Part shown: piece by piece, positions 1-7,559 of the stretch
Layout of the letters: each line of letters begins with the position of its first letter
Numbering within the stretch: position 1 is the stretch's first letter
From: a virus
IMG/VR virus record: IMGVR_UViG_3300017917_001241
Coordinates: 1 to 25,496 of that record
DNA length: 25,496 bases
Strand: one strand, 5' to 3'
Notes under the pieces: generated by a model
Databases searched by the model: none
The model's input: only the letters and a program-made list of their open reading frames with translations
What the model was told of the DNA's origin: nothing
Program-made: the position numbers and the translations under genes

Positions 1-1
1 A

Positions 2-205
2 AACGCAACAACTGGTAATATTACTACACTAGGTGCTGGTACTACTACCACTGCAACACTAAACGCAACAACTGGTAATGTCACTACATTGGGTGCAGGT
101 ACAACTACCACTGCAACATTGAATAGTACCAATGGCAACATAACCACATTGGGTGCAGGTACGACTACCACTGCAACACTAAACGCAACAACTGGTAATA
201 TTACT
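2..205 (+). repeat. 60-bp tandem repeat, block 1
   Basis: About 3.3 direct copies of a 60-bp unit start at bases 1, 61, 121 and 181. The first two copies differ at only a few positions. Each copy encodes a 20-residue fibre repeat in the frame of the surrounding gene. The array probably continues to the left of the window. Confidence 0.9.
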
Positions 206-2920
206 TCGGCTCGAGCAACAACTCTTGTGGCAGATAATTTTAGTTCGGGTAATGTAGTATTAACTGGGGGCAGTGTTAACAATACTCCAATTGGCAATAC
301 TACACCTTCTACCGGTGCATTTACTACATTAACCACAAACGGAGCAACAACGTTTACTAATGCAGCTCAAAGTGATAACGCATCAACGGGTGCGCTGGTA
401 GTAACAGGTGGTGTTGGCGTTGGGGCAAATTTAAATGTTGCTGGTAATGTTACTATCACCGGTAATCTTACAGTATTAGGAAACACAACTACCCTTAACA
501 CCGAATCACTAGATGTTGAAGATCTAAACATTACTATAGCTGCAAATGCATCCAGCGGCGCAGCAGCAAACGGCGCCGGCTTAACTGTAGCTGGAGCCAA
601 TGCCACTTTAACATACCTGAATGCCGACGATAGTTGGAATTTTAATAAGAAATTAAACTCAACTACAGTTAATGCGGCAGCGGTAAACGTTACTAATGCA
701 AACGTTACCACTTTAGGTGCTGGTACTACCACTAGTGCAACATTAAATGCCACAACTGGTAACATTACCACATTGACTGCAACTACAGTTAATGCAGGCA
801 CAACTACAAGTGCAACATTAAATGCCACAACTGGTAATGTTACAACATTGGGGGTAGGCACAACTACAAGCGCAACACTAAATGCCACTACTGGTAACAT
901 TACCAACGGTGCAATAACAACTTTAGTTGCAACTAATTTTAGTACTGCTAATGCTGTTGTCACTGGTGGATCACTAAACAATGCCACAATTGGTCTAACT
1001 ACGCCGGCAGCGGCTACAGTTACGTTATTAAAAACAACGGGAAATATTGTTGCAGGATCAGGCACCAACGCAACCAACTTTACTACTGGAGCATTGGTTG
1101 TGCCTAACGGCGGCGGTGTTGGTATTACTGGCGACTTGTACGTACAAGGGCCAAGCACGTTCCAGGGAAATATTTCTGCTGGAAATATTATATTAAGTGG
1201 CAACATTAACGTACCAGTTGGTGGAACATTCTCTAACACCGGTGTATTTTTTGGTAATACTGGTGGCATTGGTGCGCTATATGCAGGTACCAGTACGTAC
1301 ACTGCGTTACCAACGACTGTCCTGCAAATGACAGGTAATGTTAATACATATGCGCAGACAAATTTCCAAAATATTAATTCGGGCGCCTCGGCCACTACAG
1401 ACTTTGTTCTAACTGCCGACAACGGAACAGATAGCACATACTTTGGCGATTTTGGAGTATTAGGGTCAACATACAACGGCACTTTGCCTAACAGCTTCGT
1501 TAACGGCCTCGGAACTGCTGGTTATGCAAACGATACCTATCTTTATGCACACGGTAATCATGACGCTCCAGGAATTGGCGGTAACTTATTAATTGGAACC
1601 TCAGTTCCGGGAACAGTTATTCGTGCTTTTGCCGGCGGCATGAACATCGCGGACGTTATCACAACTACAACTAGTTCGGGGTTCCATGTTAATGCATCTA
1701 CGGTATCTACTAGTATCACCAGTGGTGCATTAAGAGTTTTGGGCGGCGCAGGGATTGCAGGCAATATTAATGTTGGAAATGCTGCTGCATTTAACCTAGG
1801 CAAAACTGCTAATTTTGATTTTGTGGTTAAAGGTAAAACTGATGATACATTAGTTTGGGCTAGACCATCAAACACTTATGATCAATTGGTAATTGGAAAT
1901 AGTGCAACTACTAGCACACTAGTAACCGGCGCTAAGTTAATTATTAACACAACAGATTCAATTTTAATTCCAGTTGGCACAACTGCACAACGACCAGGGT
2001 CTGCTGGCGGCACAGATACAGCTGGTATGATTCGTTTCAATACTAGTAATGCACAGTTAGAGTTTTATAACGGATCAAGCTGGACTAATACTGGTACAAG
2101 CTTTACTGTAGTAGCATCAGACACATTCGATGGCGATGACATAACCACAGTCTTTACACTAGGTGCATCAGCAACAACTCAAAGTGTGATTGTTAGCTTA
2201 AACGGCGTTTTACAGATCCCAACAATAGCTTATAGTGTTAGTGGATCAACTTTAACATTTACAAGTCCGCCAGCAACTGGTGACAAAATTGAAGTTCGTC
2301 GATTAACAACAACGGCTACTGTTTCTACTTTTGAATCTGGTAACGGCTACGTATCCTTTACAGCAACTAATACCTTCGCAAACATCAATGCAGGAACCGG
2401 CGCGGCAACCAACAGGATGAGCTTCAATACAACAGGCAATGTTAGTGTTACAGCCAACATTGCCCCAAGCGCAAACGTTTCTTACGATTTAGGTAATGTT
2501 AATAGCTGGTGGAAGAATACATTTACTAATAAAGTTATCACCGGCGGCGCTGACTTAGCAGAAAATTATGTAGCTGACGCAGTATATACACCAGGAACGG
2601 TTGTTGAGTTTGGTGGCGAAGCCGAAGTTACAGTTTCAATGACTGAAGGTAGTGTTCGTGTTGCTGGCGTAATTACATCAGATCCTGGACATGTTATGAA
2701 TGGTGGATTAAAAGGCAGTACTGTGGCATCGGTTGCGTTGGTTGGGCGAGTGCCAGTTAATGTAATTGGTCCAGTATATAAGGGAGATATGCTAATCAGT
2801 GCAGGGTACGGCTATGCACGAGCATGCGCGTCGCCGGTAATTGGATCAGTGATTGGTAAAGCTGTAGCTAATTTTGAAGGTGAAAAAGGTACCGTTGAAG
2901 TTGTGGTTGGTAGATTATAA
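2..2920 (+). CDS. Partial repeat-rich tail fibre/decoration protein
   Basis: The reading frame is open to the left edge, so the true start lies outside; 972 residues are visible. The left part is Thr/Asn/Gly-rich with a 20-residue tandem repeat (NATTGNITTLGAGTTTTATL and variants), typical of trimeric beta-structured phage fibres. Numbering from base 2, residues about 165-218 hold a module (LNTESLDVEDLNIT ... DDSWNFNK) that recurs in the next gene. Residues about 686-696 carry LEFYNGSSWTN, and 705-772 a beta module (FTLGASATTQSVIVSLNGVL) common in phage fibres. From about 850 the C-terminus begins ADLAENY and continues with the VALVGRVPVNVIGPVYKGD pattern, homologous to the end of the gene at 4403. 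That C-terminal domain loosely recalls the Peptidase_G2 family of phage fibre chaperone domains, which is inference. It is probably a virion surface protein; the exact fibre type is not determined. Confidence 0.75.
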   Translation, partial: NATTGNITTLGAGTTTTATLNATTGNVTTLGAGTTTTATLNSTNGNITTLGAGTTTTATLNATTGNITSARATTLVADNFSSGNVVLTGGSVNNTPIGNTTPSTGAFTTLTTNGATTFTNAAQSDNASTGALVVTGGVGVGANLNVAGNVTITGNLTVLGNTTTLNTESLDVEDLNITIAANASSGAAANGAGLTVAGANATLTYLNADDSWNFNKKLNSTTVNAAAVNVTNANVTTLGAGTTTSATLNATTGNITTLTATTVNAGTTTSATLNATTGNVTTLGVGTTTSATLNATTGNITNGAITTLVATNFSTANAVVTGGSLNNATIGLTTPAAATVTLLKTTGNIVAGSGTNATNFTTGALVVPNGGGVGITGDLYVQGPSTFQGNISAGNIILSGNINVPVGGTFSNTGVFFGNTGGIGALYAGTSTYTALPTTVLQMTGNVNTYAQTNFQNINSGASATTDFVLTADNGTDSTYFGDFGVLGSTYNGTLPNSFVNGLGTAGYANDTYLYAHGNHDAPGIGGNLLIGTSVPGTVIRAFAGGMNIADVITTTTSSGFHVNASTVSTSITSGALRVLGGAGIAGNINVGNAAAFNLGKTANFDFVVKGKTDDTLVWARPSNTYDQLVIGNSATTSTLVTGAKLIINTTDSILIPVGTTAQRPGSAGGTDTAGMIRFNTSNAQLEFYNGSSWTNTGTSFTVVASDTFDGDDITTVFTLGASATTQSVIVSLNGVLQIPTIAYSVSGSTLTFTSPPATGDKIEVRRLTTTATVSTFESGNGYVSFTATNTFANINAGTGAATNRMSFNTTGNVSVTANIAPSANVSYDLGNVNSWWKNTFTNKVITGGADLAENYVADAVYTPGTVVEFGGEAEVTVSMTEGSVRVAGVITSDPGHVMNGGLKGSTVASVALVGRVPVNVIGPVYKGDMLISAGYGYARACASPVIGSVIGKAVANFEGEKGTVEVVVGRL
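686..915 (+). repeat. 60-bp tandem repeat, block 2
   Basis: A second run of the same coding repeat (TTLGAGTTTSATL-NATTGNIT and variants), with one 15-bp-longer unit. It is followed by a segment (TTLVATNFSTANAVVTGGSL) that parallels the one after block 1 (TTLVADNFSSGNVVLTGGSV). A longer region of repeats plus flank has therefore been duplicated inside the gene. Confidence 0.85.
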
Positions 2921-2933
2921 TAGGCGGTATTAA

Positions 2934-4382
2934 ATGGCATTAACAAAACCTAAACTAAGTCAAAATATTGACACCGACAGTGCGGTATTTAATGACCCAG
3001 TTCTAGTACTACACCAAGGTGCTACCTTAGCAAACGCTGACGTTGGATTCTTGTTCAATCGTGCCAATGGCCTAGTCAGTAATGCTGCGGTTATTTGGCA
3101 AGAATCAACTCGAAGTTTTGTACATATCCTAACACCATCAAGCGGAGCCCCAAATGCTAATCTTGCAGTCTCGACCTATGCTAATGTAGCGGTAGGAAAT
3201 GTTTTATTAATTAACAATGCCGGCATTTATGTTAACGGGACATTGGGTTCTTCAGGGCAGGTTCTTGCATCTGATGGCACAAAAACTTTCTGGGCAGCTC
3301 CAGGTGGATTCACTGGTGGTACAGTTCCTAATCCTTCGGTGTTCCAAAGTAATTTAGTTGCTTCTAGCGGGACCGACAGTGTCAGCGCCACAACAGGTGC
3401 ATTAGTAGTTGTTGGTGGTATTGGAGCCTCGGCTAATGTATACGCTAATAGGTTATATACTACCCAAGGATTATATTGGGCCGGAAATGGCCAAACATTT
3501 ACTTCGACTACACTAGCAAATACATCAGAAATTACCGCCAATTTGACCAGCGGACAGAATGTTGGTTTAAGCCTAACTGCAACCGGAGTAGTTGCAGGTA
3601 ATTATGGCAGCGCAACCAGCATACCTACAATTGTAGTTGATAGTAAAGGTAGAATTACCAGCGTAACATCTAACGCAGTAAGCACAACAATTACATTAGC
3701 GGGCGGGTCAGGATCAGGCAGTGTCGCCGGCGGCGGAACGCTCACTGTTAACGGCACATCTAATCAAATAACAACATCTGTTAGTTCAAGTACTATCACT
3801 GTAGCGTTAGCACAAGATGTTACTACGCCGGGTAATTTAACTGTTACCGGAAACTTAGTTGTACAAGGTAACACTGTCACACTTAACACAGAAACATTAA
3901 CAGTTGAAGATCTTAATATTACTGTAGCTAATGGTGCAGTATCTTCAGCAGCCACCGACGGCGCCGGTTTAACCGTTGCAGTTTCAAACGCAAGACTAGT
4001 ATATAAAGATTCAACAGATTCTTGGGTGTTTAACAAGGGAGTGTTCTCTTCTGGCAACCTAGTAGCCAACTCCGGAACTATTAGTACCTCAACAACCACA
4101 GGAGCATTAGTTGTTGTTGGGGGCGCAGCCATTAGTGGTAACATTGTTACAGGGGCAAATGTTTTAGTAACGGACGGGGTCAGATGGCTCTCTAATAGTT
4201 ACTATTATCATAGCGGATATGTTAATTCAACTCTAGCTCCTTTTGCATTAGCTAACATAGATCTTGGATCCGGAGATACTCCGTTTACTGTAAGTGTTGA
4301 TGCATTTGGATCTCCGCTAATTCCTGTAGTTGATTTTCACGAACCTTACGGGCGAGTAATGATACACGATTTAAATGCATAA
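2934..4382 (+). CDS. Fibre-like structural protein with shared modules
   Basis: 482 residues, ATG start preceded by a purine-rich site (AGGCGGT). It is rich in Thr, Ser, Gly, Asn and Val with no predicted signal peptide or membrane segment. Residues about 316-370 (LNTETLTVEDLNITV ... STDSWVFNKG) are homologous to residues 165-218 of the upstream fibre gene, and two TTTGALVVVGG-type segments match the upstream TGALVVTGGVGV. The C-terminus is unlike its neighbours, ending in a short domain (DFHEPYGRVMIHDLNA). The gene lies 13 bp after the first fibre gene, so they are probably co-transcribed. It is likely a fibre or fibre-attached virion protein; no receptor-binding or enzymatic motif is recognised. 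Confidence 0.7.
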   Translation: MALTKPKLSQNIDTDSAVFNDPVLVLHQGATLANADVGFLFNRANGLVSNAAVIWQESTRSFVHILTPSSGAPNANLAVSTYANVAVGNVLLINNAGIYVNGTLGSSGQVLASDGTKTFWAAPGGFTGGTVPNPSVFQSNLVASSGTDSVSATTGALVVVGGIGASANVYANRLYTTQGLYWAGNGQTFTSTTLANTSEITANLTSGQNVGLSLTATGVVAGNYGSATSIPTIVVDSKGRITSVTSNAVSTTITLAGGSGSGSVAGGGTLTVNGTSNQITTSVSSSTITVALAQDVTTPGNLTVTGNLVVQGNTVTLNTETLTVEDLNITVANGAVSSAATDGAGLTVAVSNARLVYKDSTDSWVFNKGVFSSGNLVANSGTISTSTTTGALVVVGGAAISGNIVTGANVLVTDGVRWLSNSYYYHSGYVNSTLAPFALANIDLGSGDTPFTVSVDAFGSPLIPVVDFHEPYGRVMIHDLNA

Positions 4383-4402
4383 GTAAAGTATAAGGAATTA
4401 AA

Positions 4403-5092
4403 ATGCCAACACAAGTACAATTTAGACGAGGAACCACAGTACAAAATAATGCGTTTACTGGAGCTGTGGGTGAACTGTCTGTAGATACAGATCTAGATGT
4501 AATCAGAGTTCATGACGGGGTTACACCTGGTGGATTCGCACTAGTTGGTGCAAATGCCGCACAAACTCTAACAAATAAAACTCTAACATCGCCGTCAATT
4601 ACTGGAAATATTACAGTAACCGGCAATATTATGCCGTCAGCAAATGCAATTTACAATATAGGATCTACAATATCTTGGTGGAACATTTTTTATGGTAGAT
4701 CCGTGCAAGCACAATACGCTGACTTGGCAGAAAATTATGAAGCTGATCTTGAATATGTGTATGGTACAGTAGTTGTTTTTGGCGGCGATAGAGAAATAAC
4801 ATTAACATCAATATCGCACGATACAAGAGTAGCCGGGATAGTATCTCAAAATCCAGCGTATTTAATGAATGCAGAAAAAGGAAATACTCCGGTTGCACTT
4901 ACTGGTCGAGTCCCTTGCCAAGTTCAAGGCCCAGTTGATAAAGGCACCCTGTTGGTTTCGAGTAGTATTCCTGGAGTCGCAACAGCATTAAATCCAAAAT
5001 TATACAGTCCTGGTTGTGTGTTAGGAAAAAGTTTAGAAGTTATTGACAACAATGAAATAAAAGTAATTGAAGTTGCTGTTGGTAGGTTCTAA
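4403..5092 (+). CDS. Fibre tip-like protein: Mtd_N-like head, ADLAENY C-terminal domain
   Basis: 229 residues; ATG preceded by AAGGAA at 4392-4397. Residues 1-50 (QFRRGTT..NNAFTGAVGELSVDTD..VIRVHDG) match the pattern of the major tropism determinant N-terminal domain (Mtd_N) found at the start of many phage fibre proteins. Residues 70-100 contain the common IMPSANAIYNIGS..SWW fibre motif. From residue 106 (ADLAENY) to the end the protein is homologous to the C-terminus of the 5'-truncated fibre gene at 2-2920, with the V.LTGRVPCQVQGPVDKGTL pattern and a terminal EVAVGRF (VEVVVGRL in the other copy). The two genes have thus exchanged or duplicated this domain. Its last base overlaps the next ATG (TAATG), suggesting translational coupling. 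Confidence 0.7.
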   Translation: MPTQVQFRRGTTVQNNAFTGAVGELSVDTDLDVIRVHDGVTPGGFALVGANAAQTLTNKTLTSPSITGNITVTGNIMPSANAIYNIGSTISWWNIFYGRSVQAQYADLAENYEADLEYVYGTVVVFGGDREITLTSISHDTRVAGIVSQNPAYLMNAEKGNTPVALTGRVPCQVQGPVDKGTLLVSSSIPGVATALNPKLYSPGCVLGKSLEVIDNNEIKVIEVAVGRF

Positions 5093-5802
5093 TGCAAACT
5101 ATTAAAAGACTGTTTAGAAATAATTATCAAGGCGAGGATATTTACTCATTGGCTTCCTACGGTGATGGAGCCTGGTCATATGAAACAGAATATGTCCCAA
5201 AGATAGTAAATAATCAGCGATTTGGTCAAAAAGCAGTTATAGTAGGTAACGGTAAAAGTCGTGAAAATTTTGAGCTAACTCTTTTTAAAAAGAAAAAAAT
5301 TCAAACTTACGGATGTAATGCTCTTTATAGGGATTTTACTCCTGATTTTTTAGTTGCAGTTGGTAATGAAATTGCCAAAGAAATTCGTATAGCCGGATAT
5401 GCATATAATCATGTGGTCTACAGTACACCAGACAATATTTTAAAATATCCCGGAACATTTCATGTTATACCACAAAACCCAAGTTGGAACGCCGGAGCAC
5501 TAGCTGCATACCTTGCTTGTTTTGACGGGCATGCCACAATTTATCTACTAGGACACGACGGTCTAGACACCCCAAGAAATTTTAATAACATCTATATTGA
5601 TACAAATGCCTACAGGGATTATGCAGCAACTAGTGATAAATTTTGGGCATTATCAATGGGGCATGTTTTTAAAACTTATAACCTTGTAGATTTTGTTTTA
5701 GTTAATAGCACAGGTCGAGGCTACATGCCCGAGGAATGGTACGGTTACACAAATTTAAGACGAATAAGTTTTAGAGAAATGGTACTAGAATGCGATCTCT
5801 AA
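5092..5802 (+). CDS. Rossmann-fold, DUF115/MptE-like putative glycosyltransferase
   Basis: 236 residues, start codon overlapping the upstream stop (TAATG). Residues 48-58 (AVIVGNGKSRE) form a glycine-rich nucleotide-binding strand-loop. They are followed by YGCNALYRDFTPDFLVAV (73-90) and a second conserved block NAGALAAYLACFDG..TIYLLGHDG (133-157). This arrangement is typical of the DUF115 (MptE-like) proteins and related sugar-transferase-like families that often accompany phage or surface-glycan genes. The gene sits directly behind the fibre genes, so a role in modifying the fibre or a host surface glycan is plausible but unproven. Its 3' end overlaps the convergent Nudix gene by 18 bp. Confidence is fair for the fold and low for the substrate. 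Confidence 0.5.
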   Translation: MQTIKRLFRNNYQGEDIYSLASYGDGAWSYETEYVPKIVNNQRFGQKAVIVGNGKSRENFELTLFKKKKIQTYGCNALYRDFTPDFLVAVGNEIAKEIRIAGYAYNHVVYSTPDNILKYPGTFHVIPQNPSWNAGALAAYLACFDGHATIYLLGHDGLDTPRNFNNIYIDTNAYRDYAATSDKFWALSMGHVFKTYNLVDFVLVNSTGRGYMPEEWYGYTNLRRISFREMVLECDL

Positions 5803-6219
5803 CACAGCTTCAAACGTTTTAATTTTATCTAAAATCACTTTAAAATTAAATGTTCGCCATACTCCTGGGTGCAAAGGGTTTGGATGATCTTCAATACTGG
5901 TCCATGCATAGCCTCTGTGTTCGTCGTTTAGTTTGGGAACAAATTCGTTTTCTACTGTGATCAGGTAAGTGTGATATTCAAAATTTCCAGCATCGCTAGT
6001 AAACTTCTCAAGTGGAATCAATTGAATAAACTCTTTTAGATTTATTTCTTCGTATATTTCTCTGTGTAACGCTATCACAGGGGTTTCTCCTGGCTCTACT
6101 CCGCCGCCAACTAAACCCCAAGATCCTGCGTGTCTTTTTTGGTTGCGCAATAAAAAAAGATATCTTTTAGTTTGAATGCTGTAAATTAAGGCACCGCAAC
6201 CTATATGATTAGACTCCAC
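5785..6219 (-). CDS. Nudix hydrolase
   Basis: 144 residues. The Nudix box is complete apart from one position: G39-x5-E45-x7-R53-E-I-Y-E-E58-x-N60-L, where the penultimate glycine is Asn. The catalytic metal ligands (the REIYEE glutamates) are all present. Family members cleave nucleoside diphosphates linked to another moiety (NDP-X), and T4-like phages often carry one (T4 NudE), but the substrate cannot be read here. The start is a GTG (6219-6217) behind GAGGTG, and it overlaps the end of the gp15-like gene by 19 bp, so it is the last gene of the minus-strand neck operon. A metabolic enzyme in a late structural operon is unusual. The 3' end runs 18 bp into the convergent gene. Confidence 0.88.
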   Translation of the reverse strand: MESNHIGCGALIYSIQTKRYLFLLRNQKRHAGSWGLVGGGVEPGETPVIALHREIYEEINLKEFIQLIPLEKFTSDAGNFEYHTYLITVENEFVPKLNDEHRGYAWTSIEDHPNPLHPGVWRTFNFKVILDKIKTFEAVLEIAF

Positions 6220-7559
6220 TCGCCACCTCGATAAACACCTTCAACACTTTTAACCCATTCGTTACCAGTCCACCGGTATTGAACTCCGGTTAAGGTATTT
6301 GTTATATACTCTGTTGAATTTTGATTTTGACTGTCAAACACTACTTGCCAATTGGATCCGTTGTATTGAATAATATCGTTTGCGTTAGCTACCAAGTTGT
6401 TCCAAACGACACTGCCTTGTATATTAGTGGAATCACCAACAGGCGCAGTTAACAAGTATCTAGCTCCAATTGATGGAGACAGCAAGGCACTGTCTACTTT
6501 GACATTTTGCGGATTAATTACAGCATCAACTGGATTTAATGTGTTAGATGGAAACGTATCTTCGATTGGTTCAAACAATAATATATAAGGATCAGTTGGG
6601 TGATATGCGATAGTCCCAATCAGCTCTGTTCCAGTTGGCAGTGCCAGTCTGATTTCTGTGGTTCCGGTAACTAGAGTTCCGTAAATTTCAATCACCGATT
6701 GCCAGGTTGCTGTTGGCGTCACTGTGATGATATTATTGTTAGAATCCACAATCTCCTCAGGTTTTAGCAGTTGCAACTGATTCCCAGAATAAAACACGCC
6801 ATAATCTAGCGGAGTAACATATCTTCTAGTAGATAAGTTAGCAAGAATTGTTTCCTGACTAAAAGCTCCGGTTTCGTCATAGACACTGCCGATAAATTTT
6901 TGTATAACGCCCAACCTTTTTACTTTAGCTGGTGCGCTAATCCAAATTGGCATACTAAAAGTCAGAGTAGCAACATCAATTGGTTCTTCAGTGGATGTTG
7001 GTATAACTCTTGAACTCCAATTCACACTGGTTAGTTGAACATAACTCAAGCTGGTCCAATCTATATAATTGTCTGTGCTCTGTACTTCAAATGCAGGATT
7101 AAACAAAACAGCCAATTGTTCGATTAGTTGCATCTTTTGTTCAGTATTACTGGTCCATATGTCCAGTTTTACCTCAAGGTTGTACGGAACCGGCATCAAA
7201 CGTTCAATAGTATAAGTGTCACCCTGTTGACTATTATACAATCCTGTTTCTGGGTCGTATTGACGTTCGCGCAGATTCATTTTACTTACAAAGTAAGGCT
7301 CCTGCATCCTATCTTGTTGATAAGTGAATGCACTGATATACGCACTCATTGCCGGAACGGCATTCATTATGTTTTCGCTGTTTTGTCGTAAAATAGCAGC
7401 AGCTTGCCTACTAGGGTCTCCGTAATACACAGGTACTCGTTGTAAAGTTCTAGTACCATTGCTATCTTTGCCAAATTCGACTTCAAAATTGCTAACGATT
7501 CTCATAAACTGAATTAGGAACCGTCGAATCTGTGCATCGTAAAAAAATTGTTGAGCCAT
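6201..7559 (-). CDS. gp15: gp15-like tail terminator / proximal sheath stabiliser, extended
   Basis: 452 residues. Residues 1-228 follow T4 gp15: an N-terminal FFYDAQIRRFLIQFMRIVSNF, then RVPVYYGDPSRQAAAILRQN, YNLEVKLDIWTSNTEQKMQL, and IDVATLTFSMPIWISAPAKV. In T4 this protein caps the tail and joins it to the neck. T4 gp15 is about 270 residues, so residues 229-452 are an added C-terminal region. It contains three aromatic motifs (IIQYNGSNWQVVF, QYRWTGNEWV, YRGGEWSLII) resembling DUF2793-type phage surface modules. The ATG overlaps the gp14 stop by one base (TAATG), keeping the T4 order 14-15, but on the minus strand. Confidence 0.82.
   Translation of the reverse strand: MAQQFFYDAQIRRFLIQFMRIVSNFEVEFGKDSNGTRTLQRVPVYYGDPSRQAAAILRQNSENIMNAVPAMSAYISAFTYQQDRMQEPYFVSKMNLRERQYDPETGLYNSQQGDTYTIERLMPVPYNLEVKLDIWTSNTEQKMQLIEQLAVLFNPAFEVQSTDNYIDWTSLSYVQLTSVNWSSRVIPTSTEEPIDVATLTFSMPIWISAPAKVKRLGVIQKFIGSVYDETGAFSQETILANLSTRRYVTPLDYGVFYSGNQLQLLKPEEIVDSNNNIITVTPTATWQSVIEIYGTLVTGTTEIRLALPTGTELIGTIAYHPTDPYILLFEPIEDTFPSNTLNPVDAVINPQNVKVDSALLSPSIGARYLLTAPVGDSTNIQGSVVWNNLVANANDIIQYNGSNWQVVFDSQNQNSTEYITNTLTGVQYRWTGNEWVKSVEGVYRGGEWSLII

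Noticed and set aside
1-205. Regularly spaced repeats as a possible CRISPR array
   Set aside because: The units are contiguous 60-bp direct repeats with no unique spacers and encode an in-frame protein repeat.
367-1482. A 371-codon open frame on the minus strand within the fibre gene
   Set aside because: It is a Pro/Val/Ala-rich mirror of the Thr/Asn/Gly repeats and has no start context. The + strand frame has clear fibre modules and neighbours. The same holds for the minus frames at 1558-1875, 3227-3541 and 3764-4144.
4403-5092. Diversity-generating retroelement target, because of the Mtd_N-like start
   Set aside because: No C-type lectin variable domain, template repeat or reverse transcriptase is visible in the window; the C-terminus is the ADLAENY domain instead.
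5785-5870. Terminator between the convergent glycosyltransferase-like and Nudix genes
   Set aside because: Only AT-rich short inverted repeats are present (for example near 5820-5850), with no GC-rich stem and T-run.
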